Origin: Rubrobacter_A sp965214435
GTDB lineage: Bacteria; Actinomycetota; Rubrobacteria; Rubrobacterales; Rubrobacteraceae
DNA: 64,000 bases
Direction: 5' to 3'
Assembly: GCA_965214435.1 (NCBI GenBank)
Contig: OZ243960.1
Coordinates: forward strand, 1,178,001-1,242,000
A model generated the notes under the pieces. It saw nothing but the letters and a program-made list of their open reading frames with translations. It was not told the origin of the DNA and searched no databases. A program made the translations under genes and the position numbers. Below, one piece after another: positions 53,251-61,823 of the stretch. How positions within the stretch are numbered: the stretch's first letter is position 1; every line of letters begins with the position of its first letter.

Positions 53251-53276
53251 GTTAACTACACCAGGCAGTCGTTAAC
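53251..53276 (+). promoter_or_regulatory. Two GTTAAC sites spaced 20 bases upstream of the response regulator
   Basis: GTTAAC occurs at 53251-53256 and 53271-53276, exactly two helical turns apart, 33 bases before the regulator gene. A dimeric winged-helix regulator could bind here and control its own operon. The site is inferred from spacing only. Confidence 0.4.
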
Positions 53277-53308
53277 GGGTACTGAGACGCAAAGAGAGTA
53301 AACGAGGA

Positions 53309-54007
53309 ATGGTACAGGGTATACAGGGGACATCCCGCAGAATACTCCTGGTGGACGATGAACCCTCGATCCAGAAGATGCTGGTACACGCTCTGGAACG
53401 TGAGGGGTTTCAGGTACAGGCCGTCGGGGACGGGGAAGCGGCGCTGGAGTCGTTCGAGTCTTACGAGCCGCACCTCATCGTCCTGGATATCATGCTGCCG
53501 AAGCTCGACGGTACGGAGGTGTGCCGCCGCATACGGATGCACAGCGACGTACCAATTATCATGCTGACCGCCAAGGACGACGAGATCGACCGGGTTGTCG
53601 GGCTGGAGCTCGGGGCTGACGACTACGTAACGAAACCGTTCGCCGTAAGAGAGCTCGTGGCTCGGGTACGCGCGATCATGCGCCGGGTCGCGGTCCCGGC
53701 GGGCCAGCGCCAGGACGAGTTGTCTTACGACGGGCTCAAGATCAACATCCCGAGCCGCCGGGTGACGCTCGGCGGCTCGGAGGTGGACCTCACCTACACG
53801 GAGTTCGAGCTTCTCTCAACCCTGGCCTCTAGCCCGGGCCGGGTATTCTCCCGGAGCACCCTGCTTACAAGGGTGTGGGGAGACGAGTTCCGCGACGAGC
53901 GCACGGTCGACGTACACATCCGCCACCTCAGGGAAAAGATAGAGCGCGACCCCCGGAACCCGGAGTTTATCCACACCGCGCGGGGTGTCGGATATGTCTT
54001 CCGCTAG
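53309..54007 (+). CDS. OmpR/PhoB-family response regulator
   Basis: A 232-residue two-domain regulator. The receiver domain has acidic pocket Asp16/Asp17, phospho-acceptor Asp60 (VLDIMLPKLDG), Thr87 and Lys109 (KPF). The C-terminal winged helix (about residues 130-230; YTEFELLSTLASSPGRVFSR, then ERTVDVHIRHLREKI) binds DNA. The sensor kinase gene starts within its last codons, so they form a pair. The closest functional analogues are PhoB/PhoP-type regulators, but no phosphate genes are adjacent and the signal cannot be assigned. Confidence 0.93.
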   Translation: MVQGIQGTSRRILLVDDEPSIQKMLVHALEREGFQVQAVGDGEAALESFESYEPHLIVLDIMLPKLDGTEVCRRIRMHSDVPIIMLTAKDDEIDRVVGLELGADDYVTKPFAVRELVARVRAIMRRVAVPAGQRQDELSYDGLKINIPSRRVTLGGSEVDLTYTEFELLSTLASSPGRVFSRSTLLTRVWGDEFRDERTVDVHIRHLREKIERDPRNPEFIHTARGVGYVFR

Positions 54008-55826
54008 AAGACGTTACAGAAAGCCTGGAGACCAGCCCCGCTGGAAGTCCGACCGGCGCTTTCTGCCGAAGCTCGGTAGCTTCCGGCCGCGCGTCGGGAT
54101 AAGGATCTGGCTTACCGCACTATTCCTCCTGGTTACGGCCTTTGCTGGAAGCCTGGCCTACGACATCGTCCGGCCCCGTTTGTCCGAGACTTTGAGCCAG
54201 GCCGCGGAGGCGAACTTCGGGCAGGTCGGCGAGCAGTTCGAGGCGGTGCTAGCCGACACCCCTAGCTCGGGCGTCCCCGCCGATCGCATCCAGTCTTTTG
54301 CCACCAGCCGCAACGTCCAGTGGGGCGTGGTGCGGGCTTCTGATAGCATCCAGCTACGGGGAGACCTCGAAGACTGGAACGTTTCGGCGGTGCAAAAGGC
54401 GATCCAGGAGCGCCAGCCGCGGCAGAGCTTTGTCGTTATCCAGAGTGGGGTCCGGCGCGGCCAGCAGCTCGCCACCTACGCCGCCCCGATAGAAGTACCC
54501 GGACAGGAGAATACCGCGGTCGTCCTGACCAAGTTCTACCCGGAGAGCGACTCGCAGAACGTGCAGGCGGCGGTCGAGAGGGTCGAGCGCGTGGCTCTGC
54601 TGGCGGGGGTGCTGGCGCTGCTCATTACGGGGTTTGCGGGGTACGTGCTCGCGGACCTTATCGCCCGCCGCGTAAAGCACCTCGGGGTGGCGGCTGAAAA
54701 CCTGGCCGCTGGTAACTTCGACGAGCGGATCCACACCCGCCTGGAGGACGAGGTCGGCTCCCTCGGGGGGACGTTCAACTCGATGGCCGCCTCCCTGAAA
54801 AGCGCCTTCCGCCAGGTCGAGCAGGAAAAAGAGCGGAGCCAGGCGATCCTGAACGGCATGACCGACGCCGTCGTCGGCGTGGACAACGACCTGAACGCCG
54901 TTTTCCTGAACCCCCGCGCCCGGGAGCTTCTGGAGTCAACCGACTCCGGGTTCCACAACCGGTTGCAGGAGATACTCGCCAAGACCCGCTACTCCGGGCC
55001 GATAACCGAGCCGGAGGTCGAGACGGCGAGCCAGGTCTTTGAGATCCGGGCGACCCCGCTCGAAGAAGGGGCCGTCGCCATTCTCCGGGACGTCACCCAG
55101 GAGCGCCGCGTCGACCGGGCAAAGGCCGAGTTTATAGCGAACGCGTCCCACGAACTCAAAACCCCGCTATTCGCGCTATCCGGCTACCTGGAGATGCTCG
55201 AAGACGAAGAAGACGAGAACGTGCGTTCGGCGTTTCTGGACGACATGCGCGCCCAGACCGGGCGTCTGCAGAACTTGGCCCGCACGCTCCTAGACCTCTC
55301 GCGCCTCGACGCCAACGCCGTTACCTTTCGCCTCGAAGAGGTAGACCTTACGGACATGCTCCACGAACTGCGGCGGGACTTTAGCTACACGGGACGGCCG
55401 GTTAACATAAACGCCGAGGAGACGTTGCCGCCGGTCGAGACGGACCCGACCCAGCTACACCGGATGCTCGCGATCCTCCTGGACAACGCGCTCAAATACT
55501 CCGGGGAAGATTCGCCCGTAGACCTCGGGCTGCAGCGGATGGACGGCCACGCCGTTGTAAGCGTCGCCGACCGGGGTTGCGGCATCCCCGAGAGCGAGAT
55601 ACCGCACATCTTTGACCGCTTCTACCGCGCCCAGGGCTCCTCCCGGGCCGACGGCACCGGCCTCGGACTCGCGCTCGCCAGCGAGATAGCGGACCACCTC
55701 GGGGGCGACATCCGGGTGGAGAGCGACCCTGAGAGCGGCAGCACATTCTCCGTGACCCTGCCGCTCTCCGAGGATCACGAGCTTTCCAACGAAGCTTTTC
55801 GCAATAGCGAGAGTAATTTTTCCTGA
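53994..55826 (+). CDS. Sensor histidine kinase (PhoR/WalK-like)
   Basis: About 610 residues. Two membrane helices (about 38-57 and 198-220) flank a 140-residue extracytoplasmic sensor domain. A HAMP linker, a PAS-like domain (about 285-365), the HisKA helix with phospho-accepting His386 (NASHELKTP), and a HATPase domain with N box LLDNALKYS, DRGCGIP and GTGLGLALA follow. ATG 53994 overlaps the response regulator gene by 14 bases; GTG 53985 is an alternative. The pair is a complete two-component system; a strong terminator follows. Confidence 0.92.
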   Translation: MSSARRRYRKPGDQPRWKSDRRFLPKLGSFRPRVGIRIWLTALFLLVTAFAGSLAYDIVRPRLSETLSQAAEANFGQVGEQFEAVLADTPSSGVPADRIQSFATSRNVQWGVVRASDSIQLRGDLEDWNVSAVQKAIQERQPRQSFVVIQSGVRRGQQLATYAAPIEVPGQENTAVVLTKFYPESDSQNVQAAVERVERVALLAGVLALLITGFAGYVLADLIARRVKHLGVAAENLAAGNFDERIHTRLEDEVGSLGGTFNSMAASLKSAFRQVEQEKERSQAILNGMTDAVVGVDNDLNAVFLNPRARELLESTDSGFHNRLQEILAKTRYSGPITEPEVETASQVFEIRATPLEEGAVAILRDVTQERRVDRAKAEFIANASHELKTPLFALSGYLEMLEDEEDENVRSAFLDDMRAQTGRLQNLARTLLDLSRLDANAVTFRLEEVDLTDMLHELRRDFSYTGRPVNINAEETLPPVETDPTQLHRMLAILLDNALKYSGEDSPVDLGLQRMDGHAVVSVADRGCGIPESEIPHIFDRFYRAQGSSRADGTGLGLALASEIADHLGGDIRVESDPESGSTFSVTLPLSEDHELSNEAFRNSESNFS

Positions 55827-55876
55827 GGTGCTTTTCGGACGTTTAGCTTTATCCTCTTAGCGGTAGAATGTAGAAG

Positions 55877-55937
55877 AGACGGCCTAGGGTCCGTGGATTC
55901 TCCCCCCTCCCCGCGGACCCGGGCCGTCTATTTCTTT
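55877..55937 (+). terminator. Strong rho-independent terminator
   Basis: AGACGGCC-t-AGGGTCCG (55877-55893) pairs with CGGACCC-GGGCCGTCT (55914-55929) and is followed by ATTTCTTT. It ends the two-component operon and lies just beyond the end of the convergent protease gene. Confidence 0.85.
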
Positions 55938-55948
55938 CGATCCCGTAA

Positions 55949-56596
55949 TTATCCGAAAATGGACGGAAGCCCAAAGAACTGCAGTATGGGCCGGATAAGG
56001 GAAAAGACTATACCTATGGGATTTGGGGCTCCGGGGATAAACTGGGGCACGAACACTAGCCCGAGCAGTATAAAAGGCCCGTACTGGTTCATAAAATCTA
56101 CGAAACCGTCGAGGCTGCGGGGCAGAAACGGGAAGATTATCTTCGAGCCGTCGAGCGGGGGGATGGGGATCAGGTTGAACAGAAAAAGCAGCGCGTTGAC
56201 GAAAGCTACCCCCACAACTACAAAGGCCGCAGCGCCGCTCTGGACAGCCGGTAACAGGTAGAGAGTGCCGCAGATAGCCACGATCAGGAGGTTCGAGACC
56301 GGGCCGGCGAGCGCCACGGTCACCGGTCCGAGAACTCCGCCCCGCAACTTCGAGGGCATTATCGGGGTTGGCCTACCCCAGCCGAACCCGATCAGGAGCA
56401 ACATCAAACTCCCGAAAACGTCCAGGTGCTTTGCCGGGTTTAGCGTCACCCGGCCCTGCCGGTAAGCGGTGTCGTCCCCGAGCCTCAGAGCCGAATAGGC
56501 GTGGGCCGCCTCGTGCAGCGTAATACCTACGACAAAGCCGAGGATTATGGCTACGGCCAGCGCCGGTACTTGCTGAAAAATTTGTATCAGGAACAT
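55949..56596 (-). CDS. Site-2 protease family zinc metalloprotease (M50)
   Basis: A 215-residue membrane protease with about six helices. HEAAH at residues 28-32 gives two zinc ligands and the catalytic Glu; NLIPIPPLDGSKI near 140-152 supplies the third ligand (Asp). It is the minimal group with no PDZ or CBS domain. Substrates may be membrane-bound anti-sigma factors or leftover signal peptides. TATCAT seven bases before the ATG and lack of a ribosome site suggest a leaderless message. Confidence 0.88.
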   Translation of the reverse strand: MFLIQIFQQVPALAVAIILGFVVGITLHEAAHAYSALRLGDDTAYRQGRVTLNPAKHLDVFGSLMLLLIGFGWGRPTPIMPSKLRGGVLGPVTVALAGPVSNLLIVAICGTLYLLPAVQSGAAAFVVVGVAFVNALLFLFNLIPIPPLDGSKIIFPFLPRSLDGFVDFMNQYGPFILLGLVFVPQFIPGAPNPIGIVFSLIRPILQFFGLPSIFG

Positions 56597-56603
56597 AGAG
56601 GCT

Positions 56604-56609
56604 ATGATA
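56604..56609 (-). promoter_or_regulatory. Candidate -10 of leaderless promoter for the site-2 protease
   Basis: On the minus strand TATCAT is followed by seven bases and ATG 56596. No Shine-Dalgarno sequence and no good -35 are visible. Confidence 0.4.
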
Positions 56610-56659
56610 CACGCTGGTGGTACCGGAGGTCCGGGCCCGGCGACTGGCCGGTGGGAGCC

Positions 56660-57685
56660 CTAGTCGGTGGCCGAAGCCGGAACCGCCGATACCGTAACGT
56701 GGTTTCCGGGACCTTCCGTGTAAGAGGCGAGTTGCGGCTTCCGGGTCCCGGCGGCGTTTGTCACCCGGCCGACCTCCGTCATACCGGCCGTAACCGGCGT
56801 GCGGGGAGCCACGTCGTTGCTGATCTCCCCGACCGGAGAAACCAGGATTCTGAGGTCCGGGTCCTTATCGGGCTTTATCTCGACGATGTCCGCGTCCTGT
56901 ACCGCGGGGTCCGGGCGGATGTCGGTTACGACCCCGGTGACCGGAGCGTAGACCAGGATTCCGGCGTCCGCGCCGACGTCCAACGCCCCGGTTTTCGGTC
57001 CCTGACGCCCCGCGGAGTCCATGATCCGGTAGCCAATTTTCTCCGGCGTCGAGCTTACTCCCGGAAAGTTGGGCAACAGGCCGTTGGAGAGGTTCTTGCC
57101 GCGGGGTTCCAGCTTCAGTAGGCTATCGCCCCCCGGGTGGTAGGCGATAGCGCTCAGGGAGACCGGCCGTATCGGGGGTGAAATCCGCACCTCCGATACA
57201 GTCGCCAGGACCGTGGCCGGGCTTGCGCTGTTCGGGTCTATGGGCAACGGGTCGCTCTCCACGACCGACGCCTGCGTAAAAGCCGCGAAAACTAGAACCA
57301 GAATCCCTAAAACCACCACGGAGAACGCCGCGAGCCGGCGTCGCCGGTAGACCCGCGCCTTCTCCGCCGCGTCCGGCTCCCGCCGCGTGGCCGGATGACT
57401 GTTGGTGTCCCGCGTCCAGTCATGAGGACGCCGGGTAGTAGGCGGCTGCCTGGTAGTCTGTGGTCCGGGACCGCGGCCGGTACGCTGGCTCGCGGTGTCC
57501 GGACGGGCGGCGGGTCCTCCAGCGGGTCGCGGGTCCCGGCGTCGCAGTTCTCTAATGGGCCGGGGACCGGTCGCTTCCCGGCTTCCTTGCCAGGGTTCTA
57601 CCTTATCCAGTTGCCTCGGAGCGCGCCCGAAAGGTGTAGGTCCAAAACCAGAACGGCGGGTTTTCCGGAGTCTCTCTCTTCGCAT
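56660..57685 (-). CDS. Single-span membrane protein with basic N terminus and M23-like fold remnant
   Basis: A 341-residue protein. Residues 1-110 are Arg/Pro/Thr-rich and probably disordered in the cytoplasm. A single hydrophobic helix (about 115-137) follows, then an extracytoplasmic domain of 200 residues. In this domain GADAGILVYAPVTGVVTDI and GNHVTVSAV resemble the core of duplicated-hybrid-motif (M23/lysostaphin) folds, but the metal-binding His residues are lacking. It may therefore be a catalytically dead envelope protein. A near-consensus promoter lies directly upstream. Function not recognised. Confidence 0.65.
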   Translation of the reverse strand: MRRERLRKTRRSGFGPTPFGRAPRQLDKVEPWQGSREATGPRPIRELRRRDPRPAGGPAARPDTASQRTGRGPGPQTTRQPPTTRRPHDWTRDTNSHPATRREPDAAEKARVYRRRRLAAFSVVVLGILVLVFAAFTQASVVESDPLPIDPNSASPATVLATVSEVRISPPIRPVSLSAIAYHPGGDSLLKLEPRGKNLSNGLLPNFPGVSSTPEKIGYRIMDSAGRQGPKTGALDVGADAGILVYAPVTGVVTDIRPDPAVQDADIVEIKPDKDPDLRILVSPVGEISNDVAPRTPVTAGMTEVGRVTNAAGTRKPQLASYTEGPGNHVTVSAVPASATD

Positions 57686-57696
57686 ACTGAAGCGCG

Positions 57697-57725
57697 ATTA
57701 TACAGAGCGTTTCGGGGGGTGTAAA
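57697..57725 (-). promoter_or_regulatory. Near-consensus vegetative promoter
   Basis: On the minus strand TTTACA (57725-57720), a 17-base spacer and a perfect TATAAT (57702-57697) precede ATG 57685. Transcription should begin only about five bases before the start codon. Confidence 0.75.
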
Positions 57726-57848
57726 TGATCTCGCGGTGTCTAATAGAGCTTCTCTACCGTCTCGTCCGGGCGGAGTTTCAGGAGGGGATTCAAAAGTCAT
57801 TCTGCTGATATATTTAGGCGCAGTGTAAACCCCGTCACCGGAGATTGT

Positions 57849-58031
57849 GTGCCCGCGAGAAAGCTGACGACTCCTACTTACCTCCAGTACGGGCTGATCT
57901 CCCCCGGCGCAGCTCCTATCCGCCCCATGAGGAAGACGCTCGTCTCCGGGCGCTGGAGCGAGCCTCTCCTTGAGCCGGCGGACGCCCGTAGTACTTCCCG
58001 CAGCCTAGAACGCGAAGCCGGAAAAGAGTAG
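57849..58031 (+). CDS. Possible small basic protein upstream of the PIP-synthase-like gene
   Basis: A 60-residue frame beginning at GTG 57849 after GGAGA, ending two bases before the next gene. Third codon positions are strongly G/C, supporting coding. It has an Arg-rich second half and no recognised domain. The rest of the 57726-57848 interval holds a TATATT (57809-57814) that could be a -10 element. Confidence 0.4.
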   Translation: MPARKLTTPTYLQYGLISPGAAPIRPMRKTLVSGRWSEPLLEPADARSTSRSLEREAGKE

Positions 58032-58033
58032 CG

Positions 58034-58636
58034 GTGGGACTACCGCGCGGAAAGCTCCGGGACCCGTCCTCTTACAAGGAGTCTCTGCGGTCGCTGCTGG
58101 AGCCGCTGGTGCGGGTGCTCACCAAGCTCCAGGTAGGCCCCGACACCCTCACAGCACTCGGTTGGGCTTTCTCGACCGCCGCGGCGGTGCTCTTTGGGGT
58201 CGGCTACCTGAGGCTCGCCGGGGCCGTAATGCTTCTCGCCGGCCTCTTTGACGCCCTCGACGGGGCCGTTGCCCGGCGGTCGGACCGGATGAGCACATTC
58301 GGGGCTTTCCTGGACTCTACGCTGGACCGCTTTTCGGAGTCGGCCATCTTTGTCGGGATAGCATTTTTCTACGCCGCGTCCGGCGTGCCTTACGGAGTTT
58401 TACTCGCCGGGGCCGCCATGGCGTTCTCGCTCCTGACCTCCTACGCCCGCGCCCGGGCCGAGGGCTTGGGGATAGAGTGCGCCGTAGGGATCGTCGAACG
58501 CCCGGAGCGGGTGGTCCTGATCTCCGTCTTCTCGCTGCTCGGTCTGTTGACGGTCGGCGTGGCGCTGGTCGCCGCCGGCGCTCTGGTAACCACGGTCCAG
58601 CGGATACTCCACGTCCGCCGACAGACCCGGAGTTAG
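58034..58636 (+). CDS. CDP-alcohol phosphatidyltransferase, phosphatidylinositol-phosphate-synthase-like
   Basis: A 200-residue integral membrane enzyme. The CDP-OH-P signature is intact (LFDALDGAVARRSDRMSTFG, then AFLDSTLDR). The N-terminal segment (KLRDPSSYKESLRSLLEPLV) and overall form resemble actinobacterial phosphatidylinositol-phosphate synthase, which joins CDP-diacylglycerol and inositol-1-phosphate. Phosphatidylglycerophosphate synthase is the main alternative. It leads an operon with two uncharacterised genes. GTG 58034 is preceded by GGAAAAGAG. Confidence 0.8.
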   Translation: MGLPRGKLRDPSSYKESLRSLLEPLVRVLTKLQVGPDTLTALGWAFSTAAAVLFGVGYLRLAGAVMLLAGLFDALDGAVARRSDRMSTFGAFLDSTLDRFSESAIFVGIAFFYAASGVPYGVLLAGAAMAFSLLTSYARARAEGLGIECAVGIVERPERVVLISVFSLLGLLTVGVALVAAGALVTTVQRILHVRRQTRS

Positions 58637-58655
58637 AAAGACCACCCTACGGACG

Positions 58656-59180
58656 ATGGCCGGCGACCGCACTCAGAGCGCCGACGCCGACTACGGCGCC
58701 AAGCTGGACCACGAGACCTCCCGGCTGGCCCGCCGCTCAAAGAGGCCCGGTAACCCGGAAGCCCGGCCTCCTTCGGGAGACCCCGGTTCGGGAGTCTGGC
58801 TGGTCGTGGAGCCGCCCGCGGACCAGAGGGTAGTCGAAGCTCTCAGTCGCAGCCTGGACGCCGTCGGGCTCTCCCGAGCCTACGTGACGTGGTCCTCTTC
58901 CGGGGCCCTGGCCGAAGAGCTGCGGGCGCTCGACCCGCCGGTAGTCGTGGCCTGCGGACCCGGAGCGGCCCGCGCCATCGACGACCTCGCCTACCCGCTC
59001 GCCTACCGCCCGTTCTCCGAAGCCCGGGAGGGTGTGTGGTTCCCCTGGACCAAAGGAGCCGCCGGTCTGCGGCTACCGGCCCTGGCCCCCGCCCTGGACG
59101 ACGAAGAAGCGAAAATGCGCTTCTGGAAAGCGTTCCGCGTCTTGCGCCGGCTAGAACCCTACGGAGACCCCACTTCTTGA
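58656..59180 (+). CDS. Uncharacterised protein with possible uracil-DNA-glycosylase-like fold
   Basis: A 174-residue soluble protein. The first 45 residues are polar and probably disordered. After that, VWLVVEPPADQRVVEAL, AYVTWSS, LDPPVVVACGPGAARAI and GVWFPWTKGAAGL vaguely follow the strand order of the uracil-DNA-glycosylase superfamily (the P-x-V-V-x-x-G-x-x-A element). Catalytic motifs of that family are not visible, so I do not assign activity. It lies between the PIP-synthase-like gene and the presenilin-like gene, with a TTGA overlap to the latter. Confidence 0.6.
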   Translation: MAGDRTQSADADYGAKLDHETSRLARRSKRPGNPEARPPSGDPGSGVWLVVEPPADQRVVEALSRSLDAVGLSRAYVTWSSSGALAEELRALDPPVVVACGPGAARAIDDLAYPLAYRPFSEAREGVWFPWTKGAAGLRLPALAPALDDEEAKMRFWKAFRVLRRLEPYGDPTS

Positions 59181-59977
59181 GCGCTCTCAAGACCCGCTCA
59201 CTACCCGCCGGGTCGCGATCCGCACTGCTCGGGGCGCTCTTTTTCGGGGTGCTTTTCGCCGGTCTTCCCGCGGTCGGCGACGGTTACTCCTCTGTAGCCC
59301 AGTTATTGCTGTCTTACGGGCTCGTGGCGGCTGCGACGGGCACGGTGCTCTACGGTCTGCTAGAACTCCTCGGTGCCTTGCGGACGCCGGTGCTGCTGCT
59401 CTGCGGGGCGGTCGCCGCGGTTCTCGGGGCCGGGGCGGCTTTCGGCGGCCGGCCGGAGGCCTTCGACGCTCTCTACCCGGTGTTACCGCTAGCTTCACTC
59501 TTTGTTGGTGACCTCTTACGGATACTGGCTGCGGTGGCTCTAGGGCTCGCCCTGGCCCGGTACGTGACCACGCCGGGGACGGCGCTCTTGATCGCCGGGG
59601 TGGCGACCCTCTCTGACCTTTTCAGTGTCTTTGCCGGTCCCACAAAAGGGCTCGTCGGCGCGGACTCCCCGGCGCTAGACTACCTGCTCTTAATCTTCCC
59701 GACCTTCGGTAACCCTCTCGGGTTCGCCCTCGGCGTTAGCGACTTTATCTTTCTCGCCCTCTTTACCGCCGTGAGCCGCCTCTTGAACCTCCGGCACCCT
59801 CTGACCCTTCTGGCCGGCCTGCTCTCCGTGCTCTTCGCCATGGTCTCCGGCCTCGTACTAGGTCTTCCTCTGCCGGCCCTGCCGTTTATCTCGCTATCCT
59901 TCGTAGTAGTAAACGCGGACCTCATCTACAAGCACTTCCGGAAAGGCCGCGATCCGAAACCGGACATTAGAACGTAA
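59177..59977 (+). CDS. Presenilin/SPP-like intramembrane aspartyl protease homologue
   Basis: A 266-residue membrane protein with about eight or nine hydrophobic helices. Late in the sequence three features occur in presenilin order: Asp147 inside a helix (ATLSDLFSVF, the place of the YD motif), Asp189 in LGFALGVSDFIFLA (the place of GxGD, here G-V-S-D) and PLPALPF at 231-237, the PAL motif. Their spacing of about 42 and 44 residues is plausible for helices 6, 7 and 9. The motifs deviate (Ser for Tyr and for Gly), so activity is uncertain. TTG 59177 overlaps the previous stop by four bases. Confidence 0.65.
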   Translation: MSALKTRSLPAGSRSALLGALFFGVLFAGLPAVGDGYSSVAQLLLSYGLVAAATGTVLYGLLELLGALRTPVLLLCGAVAAVLGAGAAFGGRPEAFDALYPVLPLASLFVGDLLRILAAVALGLALARYVTTPGTALLIAGVATLSDLFSVFAGPTKGLVGADSPALDYLLLIFPTFGNPLGFALGVSDFIFLALFTAVSRLLNLRHPLTLLAGLLSVLFAMVSGLVLGLPLPALPFISLSFVVVNADLIYKHFRKGRDPKPDIRT

Positions 59978-60111
59978 TCTATTTACGGTAGCAATCACTT
60001 GTAAGGTTGGCGCCATGCGGCTAGTATGCAAGGAATAACGTAACCGATAATACGGTCGGGGAACGGGAACGGGCGTAGAATAGTAGCAGTCAATTAGAGG
60101 AGGTATAAACC

Positions 60112-61086
60112 GTGAGCTTTCCAGGACTAGGGCTTTTACAGGTAGCGGGTATCTCGTTTATCGCCATAGTCGTCATCGTGGTAGTCGTGGGCATCATATT
60201 GCTAAGCGCGATAAAAGTCGTTAACGAGTACGAGCGGGGCGTGATCTTCCGCCTCGGGCGCATCCAGGGCGGACCGAAGGGTCCGGGACTCTTCCTGCTG
60301 TATCCCTTCCTCGACCGGATGGTCAAGGTGGACCTCAGGACCATCACGATGGACGTGCCGCCGCAGGACATTATCACGCGCGACAACGTCCCGGCTCGGG
60401 TAAACGCCGTAGTCTACTTCCGCGTCGTCGACCCGAACAGCTCCGTCGTCGAGGTAGAAAACTTTGTACAGGCCACCAGCCAGATCAGCCAGACCACCCT
60501 CCGCAGCGTCCTCGGTAAAAAGGACCTCGACGATCTGCTCGCTAACCGCGAGGTGATAAACGAGGAGCTACAGACCATTATCGACGAGCAGACCGATCCC
60601 TGGGGCATAAAGGTCAGCGTCGTTGAGGTAAAGGACGTGGAGATACCGCAGCAGATGCAGCGGGCCATGGCCCGTCAGGCCGAGAGCGAGCGGGAGCGGC
60701 GTGCCAAGGTCATCGCCGCCGAGGGTGAGTTCCAGGCTTCCCAGAGGCTCTCTCAGGCCGCCGACCGGCTCCAAAGCCCGCAGGCGCTCCAGATCCGCCT
60801 GTTCCAGACCTTGAACGAGGTCGCGAACCAGCAGAACTCTACGATTATCCTGCCAGTGCCGATAGACCTCTTCCGCCCGTTCCTGAACGCCCAGAACGGC
60901 TCTAACGATGACTATGAGGCCGCCTCAAAGCGCCGGCAGTCCGACGAAGCCAAGAGGGAAGAGGAGCAGGAAGCCGAGCGCCGCTATCAACAGGTGGTAA
61001 GGAACGCTCCAGGAGACGGGGATGGAGACGGAAACGGAGTAGGGGAGACCGAGACGGTCTCTTCCGAACAGCAAGAGGAGAATTAG
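60112..61086 (+). CDS. SPFH/Band 7 (stomatin-like) membrane protein
   Basis: A 324-residue protein. An N-terminal membrane helix (about 10-35) is followed by the SPFH domain (VVNEYERGVIFRLGRIQGG; TITMDVPPQDIITRDNVPA; QTTLRSVLGKKDLDDLLANR). A coiled-coil region with ARQAESERERRAKVIAAEGE and an acidic, Gln/Gly-rich tail end it. Slipins form large oligomers at membrane microdomains, often with an NfeD partner; no NfeD gene is adjacent. GTG 60112 is preceded by GAGGAGGT. Confidence 0.9.
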   Translation: MSFPGLGLLQVAGISFIAIVVIVVVVGIILLSAIKVVNEYERGVIFRLGRIQGGPKGPGLFLLYPFLDRMVKVDLRTITMDVPPQDIITRDNVPARVNAVVYFRVVDPNSSVVEVENFVQATSQISQTTLRSVLGKKDLDDLLANREVINEELQTIIDEQTDPWGIKVSVVEVKDVEIPQQMQRAMARQAESERERRAKVIAAEGEFQASQRLSQAADRLQSPQALQIRLFQTLNEVANQQNSTIILPVPIDLFRPFLNAQNGSNDDYEAASKRRQSDEAKREEEQEAERRYQQVVRNAPGDGDGDGNGVGETETVSSEQQEEN

Positions 61087-61182
61087 CCATACCCCGCGTT
61101 TGAAAAAGCTGACACTGTTGGTTACGCGTAAGGTTAGTATCTAGAGCGTACTGGGTACAATCCCCTTCGTGAGCATGGAGGC

Positions 61183-61219
61183 GTCCCACCCGGCCGACTC
61201 GGGTGTAGCCGGGTGGGAC
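61183..61219 (+). terminator. 12-bp perfect hairpin upstream of the RsbW-like gene
   Basis: GTCCCACCCGGC (61183-61194) pairs with GCCGGGTGGGAC (61208-61219) and is followed by TTTC. It lies only 22 bases before ATG 61242, so it may end the SPFH transcript, attenuate the next gene, or both. Confidence 0.65.
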
Positions 61220-61241
61220 TTTCAAAGGCGGATACACCACA

Positions 61242-61691
61242 ATGAACTTTGAAACCGCTAGAGCGGCGGGAGAGCCGGGGAGGATAGAGGTCCAGGAGCC
61301 GGTGTACCTGCGTATACCGAGCCGGGCCGAGTATGTTCTGCTCGCCCGGCTCGTCGTATCCAGCGTGGGACAGATGGCTGGCTTCGGCGCCGAGGACATT
61401 TACGACCTCAAGCTCGCGGTAACGGAAGCAGTGACGAATGTCATCCGGCATGCGGCGGTTGATGAGTTGCGGATCGAGTACCGGACCGCTCCCCAGATGA
61501 TCGACGTCACGGTTATAGACGAGGGTGGCGGGTTCGACGTCGAAGAGTTGGCCGGCGAGCCGGGGGAGCACGGCGGCTTCGGTCTCGCGGTTATCGGGAA
61601 CCTTGTTGACGAGGTGGTGCTCAACTCCGCCGAAAATGGTACCTCCCTCAGGATGATCCGGCGCTCCACCCGCTCCACTTCTGGCATTTAG
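61242..61691 (+). CDS. RsbW-like anti-sigma / serine kinase ATPase
   Basis: A 149-residue GHKL ATPase of the HATPase_c_2 type. The N box KLAVTEAVTNVIRHA is near residues 54-68; G1 DEGGGFDVEEL and G2 GEHGGFGLAVI are present. Such proteins bind and block a sigma factor and phosphorylate an anti-anti-sigma partner. Neither partner is encoded next to it. The ATG follows AAAGGCGG just downstream of a strong hairpin. Confidence 0.87.
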   Translation: MNFETARAAGEPGRIEVQEPVYLRIPSRAEYVLLARLVVSSVGQMAGFGAEDIYDLKLAVTEAVTNVIRHAAVDELRIEYRTAPQMIDVTVIDEGGGFDVEELAGEPGEHGGFGLAVIGNLVDEVVLNSAENGTSLRMIRRSTRSTSGI

Positions 61692-61823
61692 CCTTATCTA
61701 GCTTCTACAGAGCGAGCTTTCTACAAACGTCTCCGGAGCCGCTTGCGCCGCGCCGTCGTGGTGGTATACAGTAGCCCGGATCGAGTAATTCGTTATGAAA
61801 ATTATGTGAGCGATTGAGGGGCC

